Assembly: GCA_043101635.1 (NCBI GenBank)
Contig: JBICIE010000160.1
Location: 1-20,279, forward strand
Direction of reading: 5' to 3'
DNA length: 20,279 nt
Source: CAYMJK01 sp043101635
GTDB taxonomy: Bacteria; Planctomycetota; Phycisphaerae; Phycisphaerales; UBA1924
The notes beneath the pieces are model-generated. The model searched no databases, was not told the DNA's origin, and saw only the letters and a program-made list of their open reading frames with translations. Below, in pieces: positions 7,475 to 15,033 of the stretch (position 1 is the first letter of the stretch; each line of letters starts with the position of its first letter). The position numbers and the translations under genes are program-made.

Positions 7475-7504
7475 ATGGGCCGGCAGCGAACCAGCGAGGC
7501 ATGA
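7475..7504 (+). CDS. Nine-residue leader ORF overlapping the outer-membrane protein start
   Basis: An ATG at 7475 opens a nine-codon frame (MGRQRTSEA). Its TGA stop at 7502-7504 overlaps the ATG at 7501 as ATGA. It has a -10-like element just upstream and no Shine-Dalgarno of its own, and it contains the GAGG that may serve the next gene. It could be a translational coupling device or chance; there is no attenuator-like codon run. Conservation is not testable here. Confidence 0.3.
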   Translation: MGRQRTSEA

Positions 7505-8496
7505 AGATGTTCACACGTGCAGCGCTGGTGGTGTCTGCCGGCGCAGGCGCCTGCTGGGCTCAGCCCGGCGCGCCGGCGCAGGACGCTCCCGCTGCGCAGC
7601 CGGCCGATGAGCCCGCACAGCCCCCGGAGGGCTCCGGGCGCCCGCCGTTCGATCTCTTCGAACTGACGCTGCGGTCGGCCCACATCTTCGACGCCAGCGT
7701 GAGCGATCAGGGCGATGTCAGCGTCTCCTCGCTGGCAGTGCGCTTCAGCGCGCAGTATCCGGTGACACGCGAACTCGTTCTCGGCGTCTCCGCGGGGACC
7801 GGTACGCTCTTCTACGACTTTGATGGCCCGTCCAAGCTGGTCCCGGGCGACCAGAGCCCGTGGGACAACATCCGCGTCTCCAGCGTCGGGACCAACGCGC
7901 TGTGGCGCCGGGGGCGCTGGGTCGCCTTCGGCGGGCTCAACCTCAGTTCCGCAGGCGAGGACGGCGCCGATTTCAACGACACGCTGACCGTCGGCGGCTC
8001 CGGCGCGGCCTCCTACGCGGTCTCGCCGAAACTCCGGATCGGCGCCGGGATCACCGCCCAGACCCGCCTGGATGACAACCCGTTCGTGCTCCCGTTCCCG
8101 ACACTCGACTGGGTGCTTCCCGGAGACCCGCAGGAGCGATGGCGGCTGCAGATCGGAGCCCAGCGGCTCGGACCGTCTCGAGCCGCGTCGGGCGGGATCA
8201 CCTTCACGCCCAGCGAGAAGTTCTCGATCGCCGCGGGCGTGACCGCCGTCGGCCTGGGCGGGGAATTCCGGCTGGATGATGATGGCCCGGCGCCCGGCGG
8301 CGTCGGGCGAGACAGTTCGTTTCCGGCCCTGCTCTCAGTGGACTGGACGCCCTCGCCTCCGGTGACGGTGAACGTCTTCGGCGGCGTCACGTTCGGGACG
8401 GAACTGGAGCTGCTCGACAGCGGCGGGGCGCGCATCGGGCGCCGGAACGTCCGCTCGGCGCCGGTGATCGGCCTGAATGTCAACTTCACGTTCTGA
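7501..8496 (+). CDS. Probable outer-membrane beta-barrel protein
   Basis: This 331-residue protein has an N-terminal signal peptide (MFTRAALVVSAGAGACWAQ) followed by an Ala/Pro-rich linker to about residue 55. The rest alternates hydrophobic and polar residues in beta-strand style with many Gly turns, and it ends NVNFTF. A terminal Phe after a beta strand is the usual outer-membrane assembly signal. It resembles the uncharacterised barrel proteins common in Planctomycetota, but I cannot name a family or function. The start is ATG 7501 or ATG 7507; GAGG at 7496-7499 is better spaced for 7507. ATG 7501 overlaps the stop of a nine-codon leader ORF. The stop lies 2 bp from the convergent DUF1444-like gene. 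Confidence 0.75.
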   Translation: MKMFTRAALVVSAGAGACWAQPGAPAQDAPAAQPADEPAQPPEGSGRPPFDLFELTLRSAHIFDASVSDQGDVSVSSLAVRFSAQYPVTRELVLGVSAGTGTLFYDFDGPSKLVPGDQSPWDNIRVSSVGTNALWRRGRWVAFGGLNLSSAGEDGADFNDTLTVGGSGAASYAVSPKLRIGAGITAQTRLDDNPFVLPFPTLDWVLPGDPQERWRLQIGAQRLGPSRAASGGITFTPSEKFSIAAGVTAVGLGGEFRLDDDGPAPGGVGRDSSFPALLSVDWTPSPPVTVNVFGGVTFGTELELLDSGGARIGRRNVRSAPVIGLNVNFTF

Positions 8497-8498
8497 GG

Positions 8499-9299
8499 TC
8501 AGGCGGCTTCGGCCGCGACCGTGCCTGCCACGCCGTCCCGGGTGACGTAGAACAGCCGCTCGGTGATCGGGTACGGCAGCCGGTCGAAGTCGGAGCGCAC
8601 CCGCTGGCGGAGCCGGTCCACAAAGTCGTCGGGGGCCCGCGACATCGCCACGAACATGTCCCGGGCCGGCGTGGCCACCAGGAAGTCGCCCCCGAGGCGC
8701 GGCGCCAGCTTGCCGAACAGCCCGGTCAGCAGCAGGCGAGCGGCGTCATAGCCGTCCTGCTCCGAGACGATGGCGGCCTTGCCCCCCTCGCGGCTCTCGA
8801 CGATCTGGATCTCCAGTTCCGGGGCGTACTCATCCAGGTTGCTGCGGGCCTGGGCCTCCAGCTCATCGATCGGCACCCCCCAGCGGATCATCTGCTCGGT
8901 CGTGACGCTGACGGTCATCTGGGGCAGATCGACCACGTAAACGATGACGGTCTCGTTGACGAACGGGGTGTGGGCCACCAGCTCGCGGCTGAGGTGCTCG
9001 AAGATGCTGGTGGGCTGGATCCGCGGCATGAGGCGCGGGCGGGCAAAGTCGTAGGTGATCGTGGAGAGGTCCACACCTTCCTCGCTGAACAACTGGTCCA
9101 GATAGTGCTCGACGATCTCCTCGCCGCGCGCCGGCTCGTGGCGCACGATGCGGTACAGGTTCTCCAGGTCCAGGCGGCGACCATCGATGATCAGCTCGCC
9201 GGGCCCCGTGAGTTCCACCCCCAGCTCGGGCTGGAACCGCCTGAGCATCCCTGCGACGCGCTGGGAGAAGGCCAGCGGATCCTCCGGCATCATGCCCAT
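8499..9299 (-). CDS. DUF1444 (YtpQ-like) protein
   Basis: This 266-residue soluble protein, without signal peptide or membrane segment, matches the pattern of the DUF1444 family, known from Bacillus YtpQ. Seen in order are IQPTSIF (about 116), VIVYVVDLPQMTVSVT (about 137-152), SEQDGYDAARLLL (about 194-206), FLVATPARDMFVAM (about 219-232) and the ending LPYPITERLFYVTRDG. The biochemical role of the family is unknown as far as I know. The start at 9299 has a G-rich run (GGGGGG) about 8 nt upstream; M at 9293 or 9290 are alternatives. It converges with the outer-membrane protein gene with only 2 bp between stops, so their 3' ends must overlap in RNA. Confidence 0.78.
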   Translation of the reverse strand: MGMMPEDPLAFSQRVAGMLRRFQPELGVELTGPGELIIDGRRLDLENLYRIVRHEPARGEEIVEHYLDQLFSEEGVDLSTITYDFARPRLMPRIQPTSIFEHLSRELVAHTPFVNETVIVYVVDLPQMTVSVTTEQMIRWGVPIDELEAQARSNLDEYAPELEIQIVESREGGKAAIVSEQDGYDAARLLLTGLFGKLAPRLGGDFLVATPARDMFVAMSRAPDDFVDRLRQRVRSDFDRLPYPITERLFYVTRDGVAGTVAAEAA

Positions 9300-9618
9300 C
9301 GTCTCGCCCCCCGGACTTGGACCTTGGCCGGATCGCCGGCCGCGGCGGCCGGGCAACACTGCTCGGCCGGGCTGGGCATCGTCCATCCTGATACGTCTGG
9401 TCAGCGGACGGGTTTCCCCGGACCAGGGCGCCGGCGGTACAGTCGGCGCGATCGGACTGGCTGGCCGGCTGGCCTCGTCCTGAAACGGGCCGGCGGCCCT
9501 GGCGACACCCATTCCCCGGCGCCCGCCTTGACTTGGCGGGTGCGGGTACAATCGGGGCCTCGTGGACCGAGAAGCCCGGTCCGTCGCCCGGGAGACTCTC
9601 GTAACGGAGACAACGCGC
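9300..9618. promoter_or_regulatory. Intergenic region between DUF1444 gene and acpP
   Basis: These 319 bp separate divergent genes. Two plus-strand -10-like elements are visible: TACAGT (9438-9443) and TACAAT (9547-9552). The second has TTGACT at 9528-9533, but the gap is only 13 bp, too short for a normal sigma-70 spacer. Several GGCC/GCCGG-rich inverted segments lie at 9333-9352. A GTG at 9562 is in frame with acpP and 9 nt after TACAAT, so an N-terminally extended leaderless form is conceivable. No RNA gene or ORF of its own is recognised. Confidence 0.4.
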
Positions 9619-9867
9619 GTGACCGAGCAGGAAATCGAAAGCAAGGTGATCCAGATCGTCGCCGAGCAGATGGGCGCCGATAAGGCCAAAATCACCCGCG
9701 AGACCAGCTTCGTGGATGATCTCAACGCCGACAGCCTGGACACCGTCGAACTCGTCATGGAGTTCGAGGACGAGTTCGAAACCTCTATCCCGGACGAACA
9801 GGCCGAGAAGATCAAGACTGTCGGCCAGGCGATCGACTTCATCAAGCAGGCCCACGGCATCGACTGA
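9619..9867 (+). CDS. acpP: Acyl carrier protein
   Basis: This 82-residue acidic helical protein carries growing acyl chains on a phosphopantetheine arm during fatty-acid synthesis. The attachment site is Ser39 in DLNADSLDTVELV, preceded by SFVDDL and followed by MEFEDEFETSIPDEQAEKI, all classic. GTG 9619 gives the usual N-terminus MTEQEIESKVIQIVAEQ; GGAG lies 9 nt upstream. Starting at GTG 9562 would add 19 residues not typical of the family. It is followed after 50 nt by fabF on the same strand, the common acpP-fabF arrangement. Confidence 0.96.
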   Translation: MTEQEIESKVIQIVAEQMGADKAKITRETSFVDDLNADSLDTVELVMEFEDEFETSIPDEQAEKIKTVGQAIDFIKQAHGID

Positions 9868-9917
9868 GCCGGACCGGCACAGTCCCCAGCGCGCCTGAGC
9901 AGGCGCGACGCTTCACT

Positions 9918-11192
9918 ATGCCCGCGCACCCCCGCATCGTCATCACCGGACTGGGCGCCGTGACCAGCCTCGGATCGGACGCCCGATCCACATGGGAGGC
10001 CATGCGCGAGGGCCGCAGCGGCATCCAGCGCCTCGAGGGCGAGCAGTTTGACCGCTACCCCGACGCCTGGGCCGTCAAGGCCGCCGGCCAGATCAAGGAT
10101 TTCGACTGCTCCCGCCGTTTCGACCAGCGGGAGGCCAAGCGGATCGACCGCTTCGCCCAACTTGGGCTGTACGCCGCCATCGAGGCCGTCGAGCACGCCG
10201 GCATCGACTTCGGCGCCGGCGACCCGGACCGCTACGGCGTGGTGGTCGGCTCAGGCGTTGGCGGGATCTCCACCATCGAGGACGGCCATTCGGTCCTCAT
10301 GGAGCGCGGCCCGACCCGCCTGAGCCCCTTCACCGTCCCCAAGCTCATGGTCAACGCGATCGCCGGGAACATCTCCATCCGCTACGGGCTGCGGGGCCCG
10401 GCCTCGGCACACGCCACCGCTTGCGCCAGCAGCGGCCACGCCATCGGCGAGGCCATCGAGATCATGCGCCGCGGCCACGCCGACGCCATGGTCGTCGGCG
10501 GCTCGGAGGCCGCCTGCACCCCGCTGTGCATCGGCGCCTTCCAGGCCATGAAGGCCCTGAGCACCTTCAGCGGCGATCCCGCCGGGGCCAGCCGCCCCTT
10601 CGACACCACCCGCGACGGCTTCGTGCTGGCCGAGGGCGGGGCCATGTTCGTCATCGAAACCGAGGCCCACGCCAGGACCCGCGGCGCCGAGATCTACGCC
10701 GAACTGCTCGGCGCCGGCAACAGCTCCGACGCCTCGCACATCACCGCCCCGGACGCCGAGGGGCGCGGCGCCGCCCGCTCTATGCGCTGGGCTCTCCAGG
10801 ATGCCGGCCTGCAGCCCCAGCAGATCGACTACATCAACGCGCACGGTACCGCCACACCGCTGGGCGACAGCGCCGAGGTCGCGGCCGTGCTCAGTGTCTT
10901 CGGCGACCACGCCCGCAAGAGCGCCGGCGGGCGCCTGCTGATGAGCAGCACCAAGAGCGTCCACGGGCACACGCTGGGCGCCTCAGGGGCCGTCGAACTG
11001 ATCGCCTGCATCCACGCCGTCAAGGACGGGGTCGTCCCCCCCACCATCAACCTGGACAGCCCGGATGAGGCGTTCGACATCGACCTCGTGCCCCACGAGG
11101 CCCGCGAGCGCCCGATCCACTACGTCATGAACAACACCTTCGGCTTCGGCGGCCACAACGTGACGCTGCTGATCGGGCGATACCAGGCGTAG
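9918..11192 (+). CDS. fabF: Beta-ketoacyl-ACP synthase II
   Basis: This 424-residue condensing enzyme elongates acyl-ACP with malonyl-ACP in the cytoplasm. It opens with RIVITGLGAVTSLG, and the thiolase-fold catalytic set is complete: nucleophile Cys169 in ATACASSGHAIGEA, His309 in NAHGTATPLGDSAE, and Lys346 plus His351 in SSTKSVHGHTLGASGAVE. The last motif reads HGH where TGH is more usual. The C-terminal MNNTFGFGGHNVTLLI is typical and complete. The length is normal for FabF. There is no strong Shine-Dalgarno before ATG 9918. It is 50 nt behind acpP, its natural substrate carrier, and converges on a GNAT gene 27 nt away. Confidence 0.96.
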   Translation: MPAHPRIVITGLGAVTSLGSDARSTWEAMREGRSGIQRLEGEQFDRYPDAWAVKAAGQIKDFDCSRRFDQREAKRIDRFAQLGLYAAIEAVEHAGIDFGAGDPDRYGVVVGSGVGGISTIEDGHSVLMERGPTRLSPFTVPKLMVNAIAGNISIRYGLRGPASAHATACASSGHAIGEAIEIMRRGHADAMVVGGSEAACTPLCIGAFQAMKALSTFSGDPAGASRPFDTTRDGFVLAEGGAMFVIETEAHARTRGAEIYAELLGAGNSSDASHITAPDAEGRGAARSMRWALQDAGLQPQQIDYINAHGTATPLGDSAEVAAVLSVFGDHARKSAGGRLLMSSTKSVHGHTLGASGAVELIACIHAVKDGVVPPTINLDSPDEAFDIDLVPHEARERPIHYVMNNTFGFGGHNVTLLIGRYQA

Positions 11193-11219
11193 CGCGCAGC
11201 GGTCCGCCGGCTCGCCCCT

Positions 11220-11789
11220 TCAGCAGCGCATGTCGAGCGCCACGATCAGCCAATCATCGCCCGCCTCCGAGCGGTACTCGCAGATCACCTCGAACCCGGC
11301 CTTCTCGTGTGCGCGCAACGACCGGGGGTTGGCGCGGCTGATCTCGGTGATCATCAAGTCGAAACTCGGCGCCATCTGAGATCGGTGCGCACGGTACAGC
11401 AGTTCGACCAGGCCGCGCCCGCGATGCTCCCTCGCCACGCAGACCTGCCCCATGATGTACCAGCGCCGGCTCGTGAGCGGACGCCCACGGTACTGGAGCC
11501 GATCCAGTTGCACGAACATCGGCTCCAGCAGCGGCAGCCGCCCCCGAAAGGCCGGCAGCATGACCAGCGCATAGGCCACCACCGTTTCCGCGCCCTGCGG
11601 CGTGACGATCAGGTGCGCCCACGGGTGGTTCATCTCCCGCAGCAGCTCGAGGTCGTGCCGCAGCGTCACGAACCCCTGGGCCCGCCGCTCGTCGGCGTCG
11701 ATCGCATCCGGGAGATTGCTGGCCTGCAGCACCAGGATCTGGCGCAGATCCGCATCGGTTGACGCCTGCCTGACGCAGTAGCGGTCCAT
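11220..11789 (-). CDS. GNAT-family N-acetyltransferase
   Basis: This 189-residue protein has the Gcn5-related acetyltransferase fold. The acetyl-CoA pyrophosphate loop is GQVCVAREHRGRGLVELLY (about 114-132), where R123-G-R-G126 matches the R/Q-x-x-G-x-G/A pattern. Motif B is NPRSLRAHEKAGFEVI (about 154-169). The substrate is not predictable: GNAT enzymes acetylate antibiotics, polyamines, protein N-termini or small metabolites. The N-terminal half, with MFVQLDRLQYRGRPL, is not one I recognise. The start at 11789 lacks a Shine-Dalgarno. It lies 63 nt downstream of atpG on the same strand and could be reached by read-through. Confidence 0.88.
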   Translation of the reverse strand: MDRYCVRQASTDADLRQILVLQASNLPDAIDADERRAQGFVTLRHDLELLREMNHPWAHLIVTPQGAETVVAYALVMLPAFRGRLPLLEPMFVQLDRLQYRGRPLTSRRWYIMGQVCVAREHRGRGLVELLYRAHRSQMAPSFDLMITEISRANPRSLRAHEKAGFEVICEYRSEAGDDWLIVALDMRC

Positions 11790-11852
11790 TGCGCACTTTG
11801 CCCAGCACCGCGATGGTCGCAGGCAAGGACCCGATGGCGCCGCGCCACGCTG

Positions 11853-12728
11853 TTACTCCAGTGCCGCGGCCCCGGAGATGATCTCGGTCAACTCCGTCGT
11901 GATCTGCGCCTGGCGGGCCCGGTTGTACTGGCGCGTCAGGCTCTTGCCCATCTTACCGGCGTTGTCGGTTGCGGCCTTCATCGCCACCATGCGGGCGATG
12001 TGCTCGCTGACCTGGGCGTCGTTGAAGCACTGGAACAGCGTCGCCTTGACCGCCTCGGGCAGCAGGGCGCCGAGCAGTTCCTCCGCCGGCGGACTGAACT
12101 CGTACTGGGCCGTCATCTCGCCGGCGGCGTGCTCGACGGCCGGCGGCTTCAGCGGCAGCAGTTGCAGCGTCTCGGGCGACTGGCGCCCGACGGTGATGTA
12201 CCGCATGTAGATGACCCGCACCCCCGTGATCCGGCCGGCCACGAAGCGGTCGATGTAGTCCTGGGCCAGGCGCTGGACATCCTCGAACTCAACCGTGTCG
12301 CCGAACTGGGTGTGGTGCCGGGCCACGGGCACGCCGTTGAACCTCAGGAAGTTGGCGCCCTTCTTGCCGACCAGCTCGACCTGACGCCCCGGATCCTCGC
12401 TGGCCCGCAGCATGCCCATAGCCGTGCGCAGCACCGAGCCGTTGTACGGCCCGCACAGGCCGCGGTCGCTGGTGAGGATCAGCACCACCTCGCCGGCGCC
12501 CTCCTCCAGCCGCCCGGGACCGTCGATCAGGGGGTGGTTGACGTTGCCCGCGGTCGAGGCCAGCTCCTGCACCAGCTCGAAGACGCCCTCGGTGTAGGGC
12601 TTGGTCGCCTCGGCCCGCTGCTGGGACCGGGCGAACTTGCTCGTGGCGATCATCTGCATCGTCTTGGTGATGCGCCGGATGTTGGCGACCGCCTTGATGC
12701 GCTTCTTGATTTCGCGGGTCTTGGCCAT
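11853..12728 (-). CDS. atpG: ATP synthase F1 subunit gamma
   Basis: This 291-residue subunit is the rotating central shaft of F1Fo ATP synthase. The N-terminal helix MAKTREIKKRIKAVANIRRITKTMQMIATSKF, the central LTSDRGLCGPYN and the C-terminal helix MVAMKAATDNAGKMGKSLTRQYNRARQAQITTELTEIISGA are all diagnostic, and the length is normal. The start at 12728 is fixed by homology. No Shine-Dalgarno precedes it; a promoter (CTGACT, 17 bp, TACACT) lies so close that the mRNA would be nearly leaderless. No other atp subunit gene flanks it, whereas in most bacteria atpG sits between atpA and atpD. Its stoichiometry must therefore be set by a separate promoter, or the operon is broken in this lineage. 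Confidence 0.97.
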   Translation of the reverse strand: MAKTREIKKRIKAVANIRRITKTMQMIATSKFARSQQRAEATKPYTEGVFELVQELASTAGNVNHPLIDGPGRLEEGAGEVVLILTSDRGLCGPYNGSVLRTAMGMLRASEDPGRQVELVGKKGANFLRFNGVPVARHHTQFGDTVEFEDVQRLAQDYIDRFVAGRITGVRVIYMRYITVGRQSPETLQLLPLKPPAVEHAAGEMTAQYEFSPPAEELLGALLPEAVKATLFQCFNDAQVSEHIARMVAMKAATDNAGKMGKSLTRQYNRARQAQITTELTEIISGAAALE

Positions 12729-12737
12729 GGGGGCGTC

Positions 12738-12766
12738 AGTGTAGGAAGGCGCCGGACCCGAGTCAG
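12738..12766 (-). promoter_or_regulatory. Sigma-70-like promoter of atpG
   Basis: On the minus strand CTGACT (12761-12766) and TACACT (12738-12743) are separated by exactly 17 bp. The -10 ends 9 nt before the atpG ATG, so initiation about 7 nt downstream would give a leader of only 2-3 nt. This is the best example of the near-leaderless pattern in the window. Confidence 0.6.
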
Positions 12767-12938
12767 GTCGTTGCCGGGTGCGGCGAGGGCCGATCATCGA
12801 TCCGCTCAGGGATGGCGTCGAGGCAGAGCGGGCCGCCCCCTCGGCCCGGGGTCTGGCCTGGCTGCTGTCCCCGGTCTCCCCGGCTCGTCGATGCTCAGAG
12901 GGCACTCGTGGCCTTCGATCCACGGAGTTCGGACCCGC

Positions 12939-12968
12939 TTGACAGCCGGGCCCGGGGGGGGTTAGGCT
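12939..12968 (+). promoter_or_regulatory. Sigma-70-like promoter of the 13016 gene
   Basis: A perfect TTGACA (12939-12944) is followed after 18 bp by TAGGCT (12963-12968). Initiation would fall near 12975, leaving about 40 nt of leader that includes GGAG 7 nt before the GTG start at 13016. The spacer is G/C only. It would drive the cassette beginning at 13016. Confidence 0.55.
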
Positions 12969-13015
12969 GGCCGTTCGTGGAATCCCGTATGTCGACCTAA
13001 CCGTGGAGCAAAGCA

Positions 13016-13294
13016 GTGGCCACAGAACAAGTTCGTGTTGCGGGCGTGCTTTCGGTGTGTGTCGTTGCCGGGTTGGCGGGTGTGCTGTGGGGACAGCAGA
13101 ACAACCCGCCGTTACCGGGCGAGCAGCAGCGCGAAGCTGATGAGAGGGAGGTGGAAGCCGATGCAATTGAGACATTTGCCGAGGGCGCCGAAGGGCAACA
13201 GACGGAGTTCGTCAACGAGGTGTTTGAGGAGGACGCCCTAGAGGCGGAAGAACGCGCTCGTGAGGATGAAGCAGAAGTCCCCGCCGGCGGCTGA
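13016..13294 (+). CDS. Small acidic secreted protein, unknown
   Basis: This 92-residue protein begins with an uncleaved-anchor- or signal-peptide-like segment (VAGVLSVCVVAGLAGVLWGQ, about 8-27). It continues with a highly acidic, Glu-rich, low-complexity tail (for example FEEDALEAEERAREDEAE). I recognise no family. The GTG start is supported by GGAG 7 nt upstream and by a consensus promoter at 12939-12968. The tail is probably disordered or helical outside the cytoplasm. It opens the less GC-rich region and lies 36 nt before a lipoprotein gene on the same strand. Confidence 0.65.
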   Translation: MATEQVRVAGVLSVCVVAGLAGVLWGQQNNPPLPGEQQREADEREVEADAIETFAEGAEGQQTEFVNEVFEEDALEAEERAREDEAEVPAGG

Positions 13295-13330
13295 GCGCCC
13301 GCCGGAACAAGCGGAAGGGGCGGTGTCGAT

Positions 13331-14350
13331 TTGCGGACAACTGGGATTGTCTGCGCCGCGGCGCTGTTGACGCTAGTCGGCGCGTGCGAGGAACGGCGCG
13401 GCAGCAGTGATCAGGGCAAGGCAACACCTGATCTCGCCAATGGGGCGAACAATTCAGTTGGCGAGCGCGGCGACGCCTCCACCATTCTGCCTAGCGCGGA
13501 GGCGCTCGGGATCCAAGGATGGCAAGATACGGTCCACGTCAGAGGTGAGCGAACGGAACTGCGCCCCGAGACGCTCTACCGTGGGATTGGGGAGTTGAAC
13601 TCGCTAGCCAGTTCAAGGCCGGAGTTGTCCGTCATTCCTTCCGAGCACGGTGGACACCACCTGACGGGCCCGATCGAGCCGGGCGACCTCGACGCGATCA
13701 TGGGCGTCTTCGCTTCCGCCGAAGTCAGCGCCGACAAGATGTCGAGCGCCCCGCCTACCAGCGAGATCCGCTCGCTGGGCCAGATGGCTGCGGCCGCGGT
13801 CCAGCTTGTCAGCTTGGAGCCGTCGGCTAGTGCGCTTGTCGGCAGTGAGGCGCCTCCCGCGGTCAAGTCTCGGTTGGAGCGCGCTGGCAGTGCCTGGCCG
13901 GAAGCCGCGCGTGTCTGGCGAGTAATCGGCATGCCGCCAGACGCGGACGAACGCGCGTCGGTTTCTTTCGCACCCGACAATGATCCGGAAGATGACCAGG
14001 ACGAGGCTAGGCACCGGCGCTTGCAGGCCATGGGCATCCTCGAGTTCGCGCCGGTCGAGGGTGGCGGTCCAGGTGACCTGATCACCGCGTCAGTCGGCTT
14101 CCCTTACCAGAACCGAGATCAACTCGATTGCGAACTCGCGCTCAAGTTTGTGTTCGACCGAGAAACCGAGCAATGGGTCTTGTACAGTATCGGGTCGAAT
14201 CCGGGTAATGCGACGATGCGCCGGCTCGCCGCCGCCGGTGAGTGGGACCGGATAAGCAGTGTGGCGCACCAGTTGGATCTTCTATCGGTGCTGCCGGACT
14301 GTCATATCGTCGTCGGCGCGCGCGGCCCGCTGCTGTGCAGAGGGCCCTAG
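13331..14350 (+). CDS. Predicted lipoprotein, unknown
   Basis: This 339-residue protein has a TTG start with GAAGGGG about 10 nt upstream. Its N-terminus is a lipoprotein signal peptide: MRTTGIVCAAALLTLVGAC with the lipidated Cys at residue 19, followed by EERRGSS, so the Glu at +2 does not resemble an Asp retention signal. The mature part has no motif I recognise; it is polar, with an acidic stretch (DNDPEDDQDEAR, about 215-226). Near its end LKFVFDRETEQWVLYSIGSNPGN reads like a small mixed beta domain. It precedes the membrane-protein pair by 23 nt, so it is probably in the same operon. Codon use is less GC-biased than in the flanking housekeeping genes. Confidence 0.7.
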   Translation: MRTTGIVCAAALLTLVGACEERRGSSDQGKATPDLANGANNSVGERGDASTILPSAEALGIQGWQDTVHVRGERTELRPETLYRGIGELNSLASSRPELSVIPSEHGGHHLTGPIEPGDLDAIMGVFASAEVSADKMSSAPPTSEIRSLGQMAAAAVQLVSLEPSASALVGSEAPPAVKSRLERAGSAWPEAARVWRVIGMPPDADERASVSFAPDNDPEDDQDEARHRRLQAMGILEFAPVEGGGPGDLITASVGFPYQNRDQLDCELALKFVFDRETEQWVLYSIGSNPGNATMRRLAAAGEWDRISSVAHQLDLLSVLPDCHIVVGARGPLLCRGP

Positions 14351-14373
14351 CTAGCTCCCGCAACGGAGATGAT

Positions 14374-15033
14374 ATGCGCGAAACGAAGCATCGCTGGGGC
14401 CGTCCATCAGCCGTGCGCAATGCATCGAACGTACTGCTGCTGCTGGCGCCAACCTTCTTGATGTGCGCAATCGCGCTACGCCAGATGTGGCTGGCAACTA
14501 CGGACACGCTCTCGCCGTGGAAGGGTGGCGGCTTCGGCATGTTCGCCACCGTCGACAGCCCAGGTAACCGATTCGTGCAGATATGTGGTTGGACGACGGC
14601 CGGAGAGGAAGTCCGAGTTCGGCTCACCGCCAGCATGCCTTTGGACATCAATGCGGGTCTCCTCAAACGACTGCCTGCGTACCCGACTGAACCCGATCTG
14701 CGATCACTCGCGAATTCGCTGGTCGGCGCAGAATTCATCGAAAGCACCGTCAGCGAGTTGGCGCGGCGCGACGAGTTCTTTCGCGCCAATCCCCAAATGG
14801 TGTCTCATTTTCCGACCCTCCCACAACATCCTCGACGTACTCTCGAACTCATGGATCGGCGCCGGCAGGGCCATTACGGCGCTGCGAGCGAGCATCTACA
14901 GGCGGTCGAGATCGTAGTCTGGCGTTACGTGTTCCATGCTGACGCTCGTACACTGCGCATTGAGCGCATGCTTGGCCCGGTTGCCGCAGATTCGTCGACT
15001 TCAACTCCACGGGCGCCTCAGGCGGCGTCATGA
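14374..15033 (+). CDS. Single-pass membrane protein with periplasmic or cytoplasmic domain, unknown
   Basis: This 219-residue protein has one N-terminal membrane segment (about 21-43, NVLLLLAPTFLMCAIALRQM) followed by SPWKGGGFGMFATVDSPGNR and a soluble domain. The WKGGGFGMF stretch reminds me of uncharacterised proteins found next to membrane proteins in Planctomycetota and Actinobacteria, but this is memory, not a search. ATG 14374 follows GGAG at 5-6 nt spacing. The frame is open upstream into the lipoprotein gene, but that part is shadow. Its stop overlaps the start of the next membrane protein as ATGA, so the two are very probably coupled partners. Confidence 0.75.
   Translation: MRETKHRWGRPSAVRNASNVLLLLAPTFLMCAIALRQMWLATTDTLSPWKGGGFGMFATVDSPGNRFVQICGWTTAGEEVRVRLTASMPLDINAGLLKRLPAYPTEPDLRSLANSLVGAEFIESTVSELARRDEFFRANPQMVSHFPTLPQHPRRTLELMDRRRQGHYGAASEHLQAVEIVVWRYVFHADARTLRIERMLGPVAADSSTSTPRAPQAAS

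Noticed and set aside
9528..9552. TTGACT and TACAAT as a complete sigma-70 promoter for acpP
   Set aside because: The spacer is only 13 bp, so the two are unlikely to work as one promoter; TACAAT alone is kept as a candidate.
9562..9618. Upstream GTG start for acpP
   Set aside because: It would add 19 residues not typical of acyl carrier proteins; GTG 9619 has a ribosome-binding site and fits the family.
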